Positions 52,413-52,424 of a DNA stretch of 52,424 nucleotides are shown here, piece after piece; the stretch's first letter is position 1; the number at the start of each line of letters is the position of its first letter. The position numbers and the translations under genes were made by a program. The DNA comes from an uncultured Geobacteraceae bacterium (GTDB lineage: Bacteria; Desulfobacterota; Desulfuromonadia; Geobacterales; Pseudopelobacteraceae): NCBI GenBank assembly GCA_903876875.1, contig CAIRBT010000044.1:1-52424 (forward strand), in the 5' to 3' direction. The notes beneath the pieces were generated by a model. The model had not been told where the DNA came from and did no database searches. It saw nothing but the letters and a program-made list of their open reading frames with translations.

Positions 52413-52424
52413 ATAATAACAGGC

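Overview
The window looks like a chromosomal segment of a Geobacter-like bacterium (Desulfuromonadota/Geobacterales). This is inferred from c-type haem motifs in two signal-transduction proteins, a UPF0182 membrane protein, a GreA-like/DTW gene pair, a CIRCE-controlled groESL operon and a set of Gram-negative envelope genes (bamD, an lpxH-like gene, plsY). No rRNA gene or marker was available to place it more precisely. Coding density is high. Many genes sit in operons with 4-bp ATGA-type overlaps, and long G or C runs inside genes are unusually common.

Layout. (1) 1-2478 is an AT-rich accessory tail: a tiny lipoprotein, an OsmC-like protein and a tyrosine recombinase next to the 3' end of tRNA-Ser(GCU). 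It is the tRNA-proximal end of an integrated element that continues beyond the left edge. (2) 2795-6041 holds a LOG-family protein, a short membrane-anchored transpeptidase and an LpxH-like lipid A pyrophosphatase. (3) 6099-11911 is a tight co-directional run: UPF0158, AI-2E/PerM-type permease, CopA copper ATPase and a haem-motif sensor kinase. (4) 11971-17333 carries bacterioferritin comigratory protein, a 2[4Fe-4S] protein, a haem-MCP/SpoIIE-type response regulator/STAS operon and a polysaccharide deacetylase. (5) 17458-20939 is a radical SAM gene and groESL with a promoter and CIRCE operator. (6) 21036-26539 contains a broken hicB-like remnant, cupin, hemH, periplasmic cyclophilin, comF, an Rrf2 regulator, and a leftward hypE-ybaK-GNAT set.

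(7) 26676-29343 is an enoyl-reductase-like protein, bamD and plsY. Facing it are DTW, GreA-like, a frameshifted UPF0182 gene and a membrane-tethered RecA/RepA-like ATPase (29333-33937). (8) 33938-36002 is poorly explained: an 18-bp inverted repeat around 86 bp, an unknown hydrophobic protein, an unknown lipoprotein and a palindrome. (9) 36016-39679 is a hybrid histidine kinase with an NtrC-like regulator that has lost the GAFTGA loop. Upstream lies a dense cluster of near-perfect palindromes. (10) 40036-47816 is tRNA-Pro(UGG) and a long leftward operon: DedA, TrmJ, SemiSWEET, LemA, TPM protein, xseA, xseB, ispA, dxs. (11) 47971-52412 has a ferritin-like protein, cytoplasmic cyclophilin, quinone oxidoreductase, then surE, pcm, apt and tRNA-Arg(CCU).

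The candidates most worth a second look are the palindrome cluster at 39817-39921, the inverted-repeat unit at 33988-34109 with its two unknown neighbour genes, the haem-chemoreceptor/partner-switch operon at 12878-16442, the GAFTGA-less NtrC homologue, and the G8 frameshift in the UPF0182 gene. No CRISPR array, complete insertion sequence, rRNA operon or recognisable riboswitch was seen.
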